The position numbers and the translations under genes were made by a program. Below, piece by piece: positions 42,931 through 51,928 of a DNA stretch of 60,379 nucleotides. Below the pieces are notes generated by a model that saw only the letters and a list, made by a program, of their open reading frames with translations, did no database searches and was not told the DNA's origin. Position 1 is the stretch's first letter, and each line of letters begins with the position of its first letter. Origin of the DNA: an uncultured Clostridium sp. (GTDB lineage Bacteria; Bacillota; Clostridia; Lachnospirales; Lachnospiraceae); NCBI GenBank assembly GCA_934438135.1, contig CAKSBP010000021.1, positions 1 to 60,379 on the forward strand. Reading direction: 5' to 3'.

Positions 42931-43929
42931 ATGATGAAAATTAATATTTATTATGGAGGCAGGGGGTTAATAGAGGATTCCACGCTTTACGTAATGAATA
43001 AAATGACAGAAGTATTGGAAGAATTGCGTGTAGAAGTAAACCGATACAACCTGTATGAAGAAAAGAGCAATATCAGCGTATTGCCAAATACATTGAAGGA
43101 AGCAGACGGAATTATTCTGGCAGCTTCTGTGGAATGGTTTGGAATTGGCGGATATCTGCAGCAGTTTCTTGATGCATGCTGGCTTTATGGAGATAAAGAG
43201 AAGATTAAAAAAATCTATATGCTTCCAATTGTCATATCTACTGTATATGGAGAGAAGGAAGCCGGTCTTACACTTTCAAAAGCGTGGGAACTGCTTGGTG
43301 GAATGTCTCTTAATGGATTATCGGCTTATGTAGATGATAACGTAGAGTTTGAAACCAATCCAGATTATGCTTATATTATTGAAAAAGCAGCAGAATCATT
43401 GTACAGAAATGTGAATCAGAAAATCAAAGTACTGCCAAACAGTATGACTGGTGTAAACAGGAATGTGATTTCTGGACATGGAATTGATTTGACACCACAA
43501 GAAAGCGAACAGCTGTCGAAATATGTTTCTGATGATAACTATGTTAAGAAACAGAAGGAAGATATTCAGGAATTGACGGAAATGTTTAAAGAGATGCTGG
43601 GTGATAAAGCAGGGGATTCAGAGGATGAGTTTATTAGTGCATTAAAGAAGAATTTTTGTCCACTGGATGATTTTGAAGCAAGTTATGGCATACAGCTTAC
43701 TGATAAAAATAAAACATTAGTGATAGAGATTAATAACCAGAATCTGAAGTGCTATTATGGAAATAAAGAAGATGTTGAAGTATTTGCAAAAGCAGCTTCT
43801 GAGGTTATGAAAAAAATTATAAATGGTACAATTACATTCCAAAAGGCATTTATGTCAGGTGAACTTACAGCGAAAGGCAATTTTAAAACATTGAGAATAT
43901 TTGATACTGTATTTCAATTTTCAAAATAG
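42931..43929 (+). CDS. Flavodoxin-like / SCP2-domain fusion protein
   Basis: 332 aa. The N-terminal part (about 1-165) looks like an NAD(P)H-dependent FMN reductase or flavodoxin-like fold: KINIYYGGRGLIEDST, ADGIILAASVEWFGIGGYLQ, QFLDACW. The C-terminal 110 residues look like an SCP2 sterol-carrier fold: YGIQLTDKNKTLVIEINNQN and ITFQKAFMSGELTAKGNFKT. The pair in one chain suggests a redox protein with a lipid- or hydrophobic-ligand pocket. No substrate can be assigned. It starts 34 bp after the rhomboid gene and 12 bp before the HIT gene. Confidence 0.72.
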   Translation: MMKINIYYGGRGLIEDSTLYVMNKMTEVLEELRVEVNRYNLYEEKSNISVLPNTLKEADGIILAASVEWFGIGGYLQQFLDACWLYGDKEKIKKIYMLPIVISTVYGEKEAGLTLSKAWELLGGMSLNGLSAYVDDNVEFETNPDYAYIIEKAAESLYRNVNQKIKVLPNSMTGVNRNVISGHGIDLTPQESEQLSKYVSDDNYVKKQKEDIQELTEMFKEMLGDKAGDSEDEFISALKKNFCPLDDFEASYGIQLTDKNKTLVIEINNQNLKCYYGNKEDVEVFAKAASEVMKKIINGTITFQKAFMSGELTAKGNFKTLRIFDTVFQFSK

Positions 43930-43941
43930 GAGGATATGATT

Positions 43942-44358
43942 ATGGAAGAAACAAACTGTATTTTTTGTAAGATTGTAAAAGGAGAAATTCCTTCAAAGAC
44001 ACTTTATGAAGATGAGGATTTCAAAGTAATTTTTGATATTTCACCAGCTTCGAAAGGACATGTTATTATTATCCCTAAAGTTCATGCCGCCAATATTTAT
44101 GAACTGCCAGATGAAGTTGCTGCAAAGATATTTGTTGTAGCAAAAAAAGTTGCCACAGCACTTAAGAATGTATTAAACTGTGATGGTATTAATGTATTAC
44201 AGAATAATGGGGAAGTAGCTGGACAGACTGTATTCCATCTTCATGTTCATGTAATCCCAAGATTTAAAGATGATAATCTAAAACTTACATGGATTCAGGG
44301 AAAAGCTGATTCAGCTGAATTAGATAAAATTATTGAAGATGCAAAGAAATACTTCTAG
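43942..44358 (+). CDS. HIT family protein
   Basis: 138 aa nucleotide-binding hydrolase or transferase of the histidine triad family (HinT/Hit branch). The N-terminal CIFCKIVKGEIPS contributes zinc-type cysteines, and the active-site triad is FHLHVHVIPRF. Such proteins cleave AMP from lysyl- or other aminoacyl-adenylates and nucleoside phosphoramidates. ATG 43942 is preferred to 43936, as AGGAGG would be too close to the latter. A shared terminator follows. Confidence 0.93.
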   Translation: MEETNCIFCKIVKGEIPSKTLYEDEDFKVIFDISPASKGHVIIIPKVHAANIYELPDEVAAKIFVVAKKVATALKNVLNCDGINVLQNNGEVAGQTVFHLHVHVIPRFKDDNLKLTWIQGKADSAELDKIIEDAKKYF

Positions 44359-44363
44359 AATCA

Positions 44364-44399
44364 AAAACAGGCAGTTTGTTAAGATAGACTGCCTGTTTT
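44364..44399. terminator. Bidirectional terminator between HIT gene and murG
   Basis: A 12-bp stem AAAACAGGCAGT / ACTGCCTGTTTT with T-runs in either direction lies between the convergent genes. Confidence 0.85.
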
Positions 44400-44407
44400 A
44401 TCAAAAT

Positions 44408-45475
44408 TTATTTTTTCATAACTTCATTTATAAGATTAGTAATCGTGTGAATGGAATCGTTTAGTTTACTTTTTGTCATCGCATCTACATAAGATGCTTT
44501 GTTTTCATATACGGTATTTACTGCTTCTAATAAAGTTTGGGCAGTGAGTTCTTCTTCTTTAATGACATAACTAAATCCCTGTTTTTCAAAAGAACCAGCA
44601 TTTAAAATCTGATCACCACGGCTTGCCGCAGCAGAAAGTGGAACTAGAATATTCGGTTTTCTTAAAGCAAGAATTTCACAAATAGCATTTGCACCTGCTC
44701 TGGAGATTACCAAATCAGCAGCATCCATTAAGTCGCTTAATTCTTTTTTGATATATTCAAACTGTACATATCCAGATGTTCCATTCAGGCTTTCGTCTAC
44801 TTTTCCTTTTCCACATAAGTGGATAACCTGATAGTGTTCTAAAAGCTGAGGGAGAATTTTTCGAACAGCATTATTTACAACTACAGATCCAAGGCTTCCA
44901 CCAATCACCAAAATTACCGGTTTATTGATAGAGAAGTGGCAGAACTCCAGACCTAAAATTTTATTTCCAGAGAAAAGTTCTTTACGAATTGGTGTTCCGG
45001 TTAATACTGTTTTTCCTTCTGGAAGAGAGTTTACGGTCTCTGGGAAGTTTGCACATACTTTTGCTGCACAAGGGATACATATTTTATTTGCAAGTCCCGG
45101 TGTCATATCGGATTCATGGATAATTGTTGGTATTTTGCAGCGTTTTGCAGCTAATACGACTGGTACAGATACAAAACCTCCTTTTGAAAAAACAACATTT
45201 GGTTTTAATTTTTTCATTAATTTAACGGCCTGACGGTAACCTTTGATTACTTTAAATGGATCACTAAAATTTTTTGGATCAAAGTAACGACGTAGTTTTC
45301 CAGAAGAAATGCCATGATAAGGCACATCAAATTCTTCAATTAACTTTTTTTCAATTCCGTCGTAGGATCCGATGTATTGAATATCAAATCCCTGTCTTTT
45401 TAGTTCAGGAAGTAATGCTATGTTCGGTGTTACGTGTCCGGCTGTTCCGCCGCCAGTTAAGATTATACGTTTCAT
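44408..45475 (-). CDS. murG: MurG, lipid II synthesis GlcNAc transferase
   Basis: Adds N-acetylglucosamine to undecaprenyl-pyrophosphoryl-MurNAc-pentapeptide at the inner face of the membrane, forming lipid II. The 355-aa GT-B protein begins IILTGGGTAGHVTPNIALLP (GGGTAGH loop), has SKGGFVSVPVVLAA with the second Gly-rich loop, IHESDMTPGLANKI with the conserved HE, and in the C-terminal half GGSLGSVVVNNAV and ISRAGANAICEI. It is away from the usual mur/fts cluster; its only same-strand neighbour is the TSCPD gene 18 bp upstream. Confidence 0.95.
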   Translation of the reverse strand: MKRIILTGGGTAGHVTPNIALLPELKRQGFDIQYIGSYDGIEKKLIEEFDVPYHGISSGKLRRYFDPKNFSDPFKVIKGYRQAVKLMKKLKPNVVFSKGGFVSVPVVLAAKRCKIPTIIHESDMTPGLANKICIPCAAKVCANFPETVNSLPEGKTVLTGTPIRKELFSGNKILGLEFCHFSINKPVILVIGGSLGSVVVNNAVRKILPQLLEHYQVIHLCGKGKVDESLNGTSGYVQFEYIKKELSDLMDAADLVISRAGANAICEILALRKPNILVPLSAAASRGDQILNAGSFEKQGFSYVIKEEELTAQTLLEAVNTVYENKASYVDAMTKSKLNDSIHTITNLINEVMKK

Positions 45476-45493
45476 TTCCGAATCCCCTTTATA

Positions 45494-45742
45494 TTAGTGC
45501 TGTGATTTATAGAGCTTAAGTGCCTGGGCAAGCTGGTCGGGACATGATGTAGATTTATAACCACAGGCAACACCTTCAAGTTTACTAATGACATCGTCAA
45601 TATTCATACCAGTAACCAGACGACTGATTCCCTGCAGATTTCCGTTACATCCCCCAGTAAATTGAATGGATTGAATTATATTGTTTTCATCAATTTCAAA
45701 ATTAATCGCATTTGAACAGACGCCCTTTGGTTTATATATCAT
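45494..45742 (-). CDS. TSCPD domain protein (TIGR03905-like)
   Basis: 82 aa. Sequence GVCSNAINFEIDENNIIQSI, then GGCNGNLQGISRLV, and the C-terminal TSCPDQLAQAL. The TSCPD motif gives the family its name, and the cysteines (in GVCS, GGCNGN, SCPD) could bind metal. The same module is found at the end of some ribonucleotide reductases. The function alone is unknown. It lies upstream of murG on the same strand. Confidence 0.88.
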   Translation of the reverse strand: MIYKPKGVCSNAINFEIDENNIIQSIQFTGGCNGNLQGISRLVTGMNIDDVISKLEGVACGYKSTSCPDQLAQALKLYKSQH

Positions 45743-45905
45743 AAGGATACCTCTTTTCTTTAATCATATTATTTGTTATTTTATATCATTCATACACTAT
45801 AACTAGTGAATTTCAATTAAATATTGTATACTAGCCTATTAATTTTTGCAAATTTATTTTATACTATAATAAAACAAATGCTATGAAATAAATAGGAGGA
45901 ACAAA

Positions 45906-46604
45906 ATGAATAAAATTGGAATCATTGGTGCAATGGATGAAGAAGTGAGTATTTTAAAAGAAAAAATGGAGCTTTCTAAAGTAGTAGATATGGCATCCAT
46001 GGAATTTTATGAAGGAAAATTATCTGGAAAAGATGTTGTTATTGTAAGAAGCGGCATTGGTAAAGTAAATGCAGCGGTCTGCACACAGATTCTTGTAAGC
46101 GTATTTCAGACAGACTGCGTTATTAACACAGGGGTTGCCGGTTCTCTGAAAAATGAAATTAACATTGGTGATATTGTACTTTCTGAAGATGCATTGAATC
46201 ATGATATGGATGCAACTGGATTTGGATATGAACCAGGTATCATCCCAAGAATGGAAACTTCCGTATTTAAAGCAGACAAAACTCTTGTCAATCTTGCAAA
46301 AGCAGTAAATGAAGAAGTAAATTCAGATATTAAAACTTTTGTTGGAAGAGTTGTCAGCGGAGATCAGTTTATTTCTGATGCAGATAAGAAAAGCATGCTT
46401 GTAAGCCAGTTCCATGGATACTGCACCGAAATGGAAGGTGCTGCAATTGCTCAGACAGCATATTTAAATCAGATTCCTTATCTGGTAATCCGGGCAATTT
46501 CAGATAAAGCAGATCACAGTGCAGAGATGGATTATGATGAATTTGAGAGAAAAGCAATTGAACATACAGTTAAACTTGTAACAAACTTATTGAAAAAAAT
46601 GTAA
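45906..46604 (+). CDS. mtnN: 5'-methylthioadenosine/S-adenosylhomocysteine nucleosidase
   Basis: Removes adenine from methylthioadenosine and S-adenosylhomocysteine, linking polyamine and methylation by-products with methionine salvage. The 232 aa begin KIGIIGAMDEEVSILKEKME with the conserved Glu of MDEE, then NTGVAGSL, FVGRVVSGDQFI, and the active-site EMEGAAIAQTA and AISDKADHSAEMDYDEF with the catalytic Asp. AGGAGG precedes the ATG and a TATAAT box lies at 45865-45870. No luxS or other salvage gene is next to it. Confidence 0.96.
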   Translation: MNKIGIIGAMDEEVSILKEKMELSKVVDMASMEFYEGKLSGKDVVIVRSGIGKVNAAVCTQILVSVFQTDCVINTGVAGSLKNEINIGDIVLSEDALNHDMDATGFGYEPGIIPRMETSVFKADKTLVNLAKAVNEEVNSDIKTFVGRVVSGDQFISDADKKSMLVSQFHGYCTEMEGAAIAQTAYLNQIPYLVIRAISDKADHSAEMDYDEFERKAIEHTVKLVTNLLKKM

Positions 46605-46749
46605 TTTTTATGAATAATTTCAGAAAAACAGGACATATTTAGTCACATAAAAAATAAATCTGTAACACGATTTTTCATAAACTCTCTTTTCAATTGTAAA
46701 AAATTGTGATATAGTAAATGTAAATTATTGGAAAGAGAGGAGCTTTCTT

Positions 46750-47448
46750 ATGGTAACTAAGTTAATAGAAAGTGATATACTTATTTATATTATGAGCGGC
46801 TTGTGTATATTCGGGATTTTGTTAAAATTTATTATAGCCAGGATATACGGAAGCCTTGTAAAAGCATCAGATCATATGAGTACAACAACAAATAAAATGA
46901 TAAAATCATTAAGGCTGAAGTTCGAAACAAATTATTCTATGAATTTAGGTGTGCATAATGTGGATATCTTTGTGGATAAGTATGTATATATGAATAAATT
47001 TTGTGGGATATTTTTATACACATGGGAGAATTTGAGTGGACAAACTATCCTTTTATGTATGCTGACAGGAACTGTAGGCTCTGTTTTAGGGCTTTTATAC
47101 GATTGTGGAAAACAGGATATTTTATCCACATTATTTGTTGGAGTATTGACAAGTGCGGCTCTAATAATTGTGGAACACTTAAGTAATCTACCCGTAAAGA
47201 AGTATGTCATCCGAACGAATATCAAAGATTATCTGGAAAACTTTCTTACAGGTAAGTTAGAGATGAATCGAGCACGTAATATGGGACGTCAAGGAGAAAA
47301 TTTAATGAATCAGGTTAAGTCTGCAACGATATCAGAAAAGATTGATAATAAAACTACAATGTCACAAAAAGAGTTGGCGAAACTGTGCGAAATAGACAAA
47401 AATGAAGAAAAAATCATTAATGACATCTTGAATGAATACATAATATAA
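46750..47448 (+). CDS. Conserved-looking membrane protein of unknown function (232 aa)
   Basis: I do not recognise a family. One hydrophobic helix near the N-terminus (about 10-29), a mostly helical soluble segment (about 30-90), a pair of helices (about 97-140) and a basic and polar C-terminal tail of about 85 residues in which SEKIDNKTTMSQKELAKLCE and KNEEKIINDILNEYII are probably helical. No signal peptide is evident. GAGAGGAG precedes the ATG and a TATAGT box lies about 45 bp upstream. It is flanked by mtnN and pgi with no sign of an operon with either. Confidence 0.75.
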   Translation: MVTKLIESDILIYIMSGLCIFGILLKFIIARIYGSLVKASDHMSTTTNKMIKSLRLKFETNYSMNLGVHNVDIFVDKYVYMNKFCGIFLYTWENLSGQTILLCMLTGTVGSVLGLLYDCGKQDILSTLFVGVLTSAALIIVEHLSNLPVKKYVIRTNIKDYLENFLTGKLEMNRARNMGRQGENLMNQVKSATISEKIDNKTTMSQKELAKLCEIDKNEEKIINDILNEYII

Positions 47449-47493
47449 TAAAAAATTTAGCAGAATGTTTACATATTTGTGGGTTTATTTATA

Positions 47494-47522
47494 TTGTCAA
47501 GGCTTTCTCCTTTTGATACAAT
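47494..47522 (+). promoter_or_regulatory. Promoter of pgi
   Basis: TTGTCA (47494-47499), a 17-bp spacer and TACAAT (47517-47522), 45 bp before the pgi start. Confidence 0.7.
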
Positions 47523-47566
47523 AAGGTGTGATATCGAACCATATAGGAAAAGGAGTGCAAAAGAAA

Positions 47567-48916
47567 ATGGCAAAACAGGTTTCATTGGATAGTTCTTTAG
47601 TAAAGCAGTTTGTTTCGGAAGAGGAAATCAAAAATTTACAGGGCATTGCAGAATATGCTAAAGAAACATTATTAGGAAAAACAGGTGCCGGTAATGATTT
47701 CTTAGGATGGATTGATCTTCCTGTCGATTATGACAAGGATGAATTTAAGAGAATCCAGGAAGCAGCGGAAAAGATTAAAAAAGATTCTGATGTTTTATTG
47801 GTAGTTGGAATCGGTGGTTCTTACCTTGGTGCAAGAGCTGCAGTTGAGTTTTTAAGACATAGTTTCTATAATTCTGTGGATAAAGAAGTACGAAAGACTC
47901 CTGAAATATATTTCTGCGGAAACAGTATTAGTAGTACTTATATTGCTGATTTAGTTCAGACAATTGGTGATCGTGACTTTTCTATTAACATTATCAGTAA
48001 ATCGGGTACTACTACTGAGCCTGCAGTTGCATTTCGTGTATTCAAGAAAATGTTAATTGAAAAATATGGTAAAGAAGAGGCGGCTAAAAGAATTTATGCA
48101 ACCACTGATAAGGCAAAGGGTGCCCTGAAAAATCTTGCAGATGAAGAAGGATATCAGACATTCGTTGTTCCTGATGATGTTGGAGGGCGTTTCTCCGTAC
48201 TTACAGCAGTTGGTCTTCTTCCAATCGCAGTAAGCGGTGCAGACATCAAAGCATTAATGGATGGTGCAGCAAGCATGAGAGAATACTGCTTAAATACACC
48301 AGTTGAGACAAATGATGCAATGCAGTATGCAATTTACCGTAACAGCTTCCTTGCAAAAGGAAAGACAATTGAAATTCTTGCAAACTACGAACCAGCATTA
48401 CATTATGTAGGAGAATGGTGGAAACAGTTATACGGTGAAAGTGAAGGAAAAGACAATAAAGGTTTATTCCCAGCTGCATGTGACTTCACAACAGATCTTC
48501 ATTCCATGGGGCAGTATATTCAGCAGGGAAGAAGAGTTATGTTTGAGACAGTAATCGAGTTAGAGAAATCAGCTCATGAAGTAGTAATTGATGAGGAAGA
48601 AGTAGATACAGATGGTCTGAATTACTTAGCAGGAAAGACAGTTGACTTCATCAACAAGAGTGCTATGAAGGGCGTTCTTTTAGCACATACAGATGGAGAA
48701 GTTCCTAACTTAGTAATCAAACTTCCAGAGAAAAATGAGTTCTACTTAGGACAGCTGTTCTATTTCTTCGAATTCTCCTGTGGTGTAGATGGATATATGC
48801 TCGGAATCAATCCATTCAATCAGCCAGGTGTAGAAAGCTATAAGAGAAATATGTTTGCATTATTAGGAAAACCAGGATTTGAAAAAGAGAGAGAAGAGTT
48901 ATTAAAGAGACTCTAA
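47567..48916 (+). CDS. pgi: Glucose-6-phosphate isomerase
   Basis: Interconverts glucose 6-phosphate and fructose 6-phosphate. The 449-aa length is that of Gram-positive PGI. Motifs: VVGIGGSYLGARAAVEFL (substrate phosphate loop), ISKSGTTTEPAVAFR, VVPDDVGGRFSVLTAVGLLP (PGI signature 1), and the C-terminal catalytic region FFEFSCGVDGYMLGINPFNQ then PGVESYKRN. ATG 47567 is chosen (AAAAGGAG upstream); an ATG 39 bases earlier in the frame has no ribosome site. Monocistronic, with its own promoter and terminator. Confidence 0.97.
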   Translation: MAKQVSLDSSLVKQFVSEEEIKNLQGIAEYAKETLLGKTGAGNDFLGWIDLPVDYDKDEFKRIQEAAEKIKKDSDVLLVVGIGGSYLGARAAVEFLRHSFYNSVDKEVRKTPEIYFCGNSISSTYIADLVQTIGDRDFSINIISKSGTTTEPAVAFRVFKKMLIEKYGKEEAAKRIYATTDKAKGALKNLADEEGYQTFVVPDDVGGRFSVLTAVGLLPIAVSGADIKALMDGAASMREYCLNTPVETNDAMQYAIYRNSFLAKGKTIEILANYEPALHYVGEWWKQLYGESEGKDNKGLFPAACDFTTDLHSMGQYIQQGRRVMFETVIELEKSAHEVVIDEEEVDTDGLNYLAGKTVDFINKSAMKGVLLAHTDGEVPNLVIKLPEKNEFYLGQLFYFFEFSCGVDGYMLGINPFNQPGVESYKRNMFALLGKPGFEKEREELLKRL

Positions 48917-48940
48917 TCTGATGATTTTCACTTTATATAA

Positions 48941-48980
48941 AAAAGAGATGCTCTGTGAAAATGCAGATCATCTCTTTTTT
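48941..48980. terminator. Terminator between pgi and the M15 peptidase gene
   Basis: AAAAGAGATG / CATCTCTTTT stem followed by TT on the plus strand; A-rich on the other side, so it may act in both directions. Confidence 0.85.
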
Positions 48981-49010
48981 GCCGCAAATAAAGTCAAGAT
49001 ATGAAAATAA

Positions 49011-49844
49011 TTAATCTTCCAGTTTTATCTCAAAATGCTGATAATCTTTCGTTGTATTCCAATCTCCGCCCCATGTGAAGCCATATTTTGTGAAAATATC
49101 GTAACAGGCATCTCCTTTATGGATCATATAAGGACAGTTTAGAGAGCGATCTGCATATTTTTCACCTTCTACAGGAAGAACGGAACGTTCAGATCTGCCG
49201 GGGCGGACATAAGGATTGTACAATGGATTAATATCAATGGCCAGTCCAAGACTGTGATTGGATAAGGTTTCTGAACCATCAATCATACGATAATTAAAGC
49301 AAGATGTATTATCAGCAGCCATTGATGTTTCATCATCAGCATCATAATCATCTACAAGTTTCATTTCTTCAATTGGATATTTAATATTGTATAATTCTTC
49401 GAAAATTTTAACTACTTTATCAGCAATGTCTTTATTTACAACTAATTCGCCCATATGCGAACTGTGGTCAAATCCATAATAAGAAACCTGAATATAACGT
49501 AAAGATTCTTTTGGAACGATACAGTTCGTTTTAAAGGATTTTCCGTACATTCGGTCAAAAATTGTGTTGTCGATTTTATGTATCGACCCCTTAAATTTCA
49601 AATGATTCACCTCACTTAATGTTTCTAGTGCCGAATCTTCTGGCGAAAGCACAGAAGCCTCGGTGGATTGCTTTTGATTGTGTTTCTGATTCTGTTTCAT
49701 GGAAGGAACAGGAATAATTTCCTCACTGACAGCAGCCGGTGTTTTCTCTGTTGTATTTTCCTGCAGCTGGTACCAGTAAAAGGCACCAGAAACTGCCAGT
49801 ATCGAAGCGATTAAAAAAAGTCCCTGTTTCTTAATAGAAATCAT
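49011..49844 (-). CDS. M15 family metallopeptidase (exported)
   Basis: 277 aa with a short N-terminal membrane or signal helix (ISIKKQGLFLIASILAVSGA) and a Gln/Lys-rich linker. The C-terminal domain has the M15 zinc site: SNHSLGLAIDINPLYNPY (His and Asp ligands, S-x-H-x-x-G-x-A-x-D) and GGDWNTTKDYQHFEI (last His ligand). Such enzymes are D-Ala-D-Ala or L-Ala-D-Glu peptidases of the cell wall; which one is not readable. It overlaps the upstream small gene by 14 bp, so coupling is likely. AGGAGG abuts the ATG unusually closely. Confidence 0.88.
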   Translation of the reverse strand: MISIKKQGLFLIASILAVSGAFYWYQLQENTTEKTPAAVSEEIIPVPSMKQNQKHNQKQSTEASVLSPEDSALETLSEVNHLKFKGSIHKIDNTIFDRMYGKSFKTNCIVPKESLRYIQVSYYGFDHSSHMGELVVNKDIADKVVKIFEELYNIKYPIEEMKLVDDYDADDETSMAADNTSCFNYRMIDGSETLSNHSLGLAIDINPLYNPYVRPGRSERSVLPVEGEKYADRSLNCPYMIHKGDACYDIFTKYGFTWGGDWNTTKDYQHFEIKLED

Positions 49845-50109
49845 CCTCCTCTATAACCTGTATTTCTAGATAATCAAAATCAATCGAGTCAATAAAGTTG
49901 TCCTGATGGAACCGTGTTTTATCATGCATTTTAAATTCCTCAATATTCTTGTCCAGCCAGATTGGCTTGGATAAATCAAATTCAGAACAGATTTCATCAA
50001 TTGCCTGATAAATTTTTCGTGTACGGTTCAGTTCTAGATTATCGTTACTTATAGTTATGTCTTTTACAAGACGATTATTCTCAATGGCTTTGCCCCAAAG
50101 TCGAAACAT
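49831..50109 (-). CDS. Small conserved-looking protein, function unknown (92 aa)
   Basis: I do not name a family. The product is 92 aa (95 if the upstream ATG at 50118 is used), acidic at its C-terminus (DFDYLEIQVIEEDDFY), starts MFRLWGKAIENNRLVKDITI, and contains IYQAIDEICSEFDLSKPIWL. No membrane helix. It overlaps the M15 gene, so the pair are likely co-translated. ATG 50109 is preferred because AAAGGAAA is too close to the first ATG. Promoter at 50170-50198. Confidence 0.75.
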   Translation of the reverse strand: MFRLWGKAIENNRLVKDITISNDNLELNRTRKIYQAIDEICSEFDLSKPIWLDKNIEEFKMHDKTRFHQDNFIDSIDFDYLEIQVIEEDDFY

Positions 50110-50169
50110 AACAGTCATTTCCTTTCTTAATATGGTAATAAAAATGATTGTACCCAGTCAGCATCTTTA

Positions 50170-50198
50170 TTATAGCAAAGTGATTCTGAATACTCAAA
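50170..50198 (-). promoter_or_regulatory. Minus-strand promoter of the small gene/M15 operon
   Basis: On the minus strand, TTGAGT (50198-50193), 17-bp spacer, TATAAT (50175-50170). Confidence 0.65.
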
Positions 50199-50228
50199 CA
50201 TACTTTTTTAATCAGAAATTGTATGTTA
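50198..50228. promoter_or_regulatory. Inverted repeat upstream of niaR (possible operator)
   Basis: AACATAC (50198-50204) and GTATGTT (50222-50228) are perfect complements separated by 17 bp, in the divergent region just before niaR and touching the -35 box of the opposite gene. It could be an autoregulatory site; this is only suggested by position. Confidence 0.3.
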
Positions 50229-50258
50229 ATATGTAAGGGAGAGTGAAAGGAGCGGATT

Positions 50259-50771
50259 ATGAACGGAGCAGAAAGAAGAAACCGGATTATAGACATTATT
50301 TCTAATGAAGGAGGACCTGTGTCTGGCAGTCGGCTGGCAAAACAGTTGGAAGTCAGCCGTCAGGTAATTGTGCAGGATATAGCACTTTTACGTGCAGAAA
50401 ATGCAGAGATTATTTCCACGACAAAAGGCTATATGATAATGGGAGAGAAGCCGAAATTATCCCGGGTATTCACGGTTGTCCATACAGATGCGCAGATAGA
50501 AGAAGAGTTAAATCTGATTGTAGATTTAGGCGGAAAAGTAAAAAATGTAATGGTGGATCATCCTATTTATGGAGAGATTAAAGCCGATTTGGTTATTACA
50601 AGCCGTCAGGATGTGAAAGATTTTATCTATAAAATAAAAAATAGTGAAACTGCACCTCTTAACAAATTAACAAATGGTGTACACAGACATCAGATAGAGG
50701 CTGAAAATACGGCGGTTCTTGATAAAATAGAAGAAGCTTTACGTGCTAAAAGTTACTTGATAGAATTGTAA
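50259..50771 (+). CDS. niaR: NiaR-type niacin-responsive repressor
   Basis: 170-aa regulator of NAD salvage or niacin uptake (YrxA/NiaR). An N-terminal HTH_11 domain (RRNRIIDIISNEGGPVSGSR, LAKQLEVSRQVIVQDIALLR) is joined to the 3H domain, with its name-giving histidines in VVHTDAQIEEEL, MVDHPIYGEI and GVHRHQIEAEN. In characterised members nicotinate is the co-repressor and a metal is bound by these His. AAAGGAG precedes the ATG. The gene for a PTS-IIC-like permease follows 64 bp later, so it may be a target. Confidence 0.92.
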   Translation: MNGAERRNRIIDIISNEGGPVSGSRLAKQLEVSRQVIVQDIALLRAENAEIISTTKGYMIMGEKPKLSRVFTVVHTDAQIEEELNLIVDLGGKVKNVMVDHPIYGEIKADLVITSRQDVKDFIYKIKNSETAPLNKLTNGVHRHQIEAENTAVLDKIEEALRAKSYLIEL

Positions 50772-50835
50772 AAATGTGGTAAAGTAAAGTATAAAATACA
50801 AAAGCAAAGCACAGAATAAGAAAGGAACAGCAAAC

Positions 50836-51906
50836 ATGAATATACTAAAAAAATATTGCAACCGTATTTTTATTGAAGGTCTTAGTGGAATGGCTCTTGG
50901 GTTGTTCGCGACTTTGATTGTCGGAACAATTATTCAGCAGATTGGCAAATTATTTGGTGGAAACATTGGACAGTCTATCATATTTATTGGCAGAATGGCA
51001 TCAGCAGTAACAGGAGCTGGTATTGGTGTCGGTGTTGGTTGTAAATTAAAAGAAAGCCCGCTGGTTATACTTTCCGCAGCAACCTGTGGTATGGTTGGAG
51101 CATTTGCAGGTAAGATACTTGCAGGAGTGACTATGGCAGATGCTGCAGGTGTAATGTTAACCGGTCCGGGAGAACCGCTTGGTGCATTTATTGCTGCCTA
51201 TGTTGGAATTGAAGTTGGAAGGCTGTTTTCCGGGAAAACACAGCTGGATATTGTGCTGACACCATTAACAGCTATTTTATCTGGTTCAATCGCAGGTCTT
51301 TTAGTTGGGCCATATGTATCAAAAATTATGAATGATTTAGGGGGACTTATTAATTGGGGTGTTGGAAGAAGACCAATTTTAGCAGGAATTGTTGTTTCTG
51401 TACTTATGGGAATGGCTTTAACTCTTCCAATTAGTTCAGCAGCACTTGGAATTATATTAAATTTATCAGGTATTGCAGCGGGTGCAGCTACAGTTGGATG
51501 CTGTGCCAATATGGTAGGCTTTGCGGTAGCCAGCTTCAAAGAAAATAAAGTTGGCGGCCTTTTAGCACAGGGACTTGGGACAAGTATGTTACAGGTGCCG
51601 AATATTATAAAGAATCCGTTAATCTGGTTACCATCCATTCTATCCAGTGCGATTCTGGGACCGATCGCAACGAGTAGTTTCATACATATGACAAATAATG
51701 CGACCGGATCGGGTATGGGAACAGCAGGTCTTGTAGGACAGATTATGACCTATCAGAGTATGGCACCGGAACGTGGACGGGCAGTAACGATAGCACTTAT
51801 TATTATTCTACATTTTGTTCTGCCTGGAATTATTTCTTATGTAGTATCTGAATTTATGAGAAAGAGGAACTGGATTAAGTCAGGAGATATGAAACTCGAT
51901 GTTTAG
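50836..51906 (+). CDS. PTS-IIC-like membrane permease (PTS_EIIC_2 family)
   Basis: 356 aa with eight to ten hydrophobic, Gly- and Ala-rich segments and the family's conserved features: FIEGLSGMALGLFATLIVGT at the N-terminus, LTGPGEPLGAFIAAYVGIE, and GPIATSSFIHMTNNATGSGM with GTAGLVGQ. PF13303 proteins are grouped with PTS IIC by sequence but carry no IIA or IIB, and none is encoded here, so phosphotransfer is unproven. The location right after niaR raises the possibility of a role in niacin or precursor uptake, an inference only. GGAAC site before the ATG. Confidence 0.85.
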   Translation: MNILKKYCNRIFIEGLSGMALGLFATLIVGTIIQQIGKLFGGNIGQSIIFIGRMASAVTGAGIGVGVGCKLKESPLVILSAATCGMVGAFAGKILAGVTMADAAGVMLTGPGEPLGAFIAAYVGIEVGRLFSGKTQLDIVLTPLTAILSGSIAGLLVGPYVSKIMNDLGGLINWGVGRRPILAGIVVSVLMGMALTLPISSAALGIILNLSGIAAGAATVGCCANMVGFAVASFKENKVGGLLAQGLGTSMLQVPNIIKNPLIWLPSILSSAILGPIATSSFIHMTNNATGSGMGTAGLVGQIMTYQSMAPERGRAVTIALIIILHFVLPGIISYVVSEFMRKRNWIKSGDMKLDV

Positions 51907-51928
51907 ATAAATACAACAAGGAGGCTTT

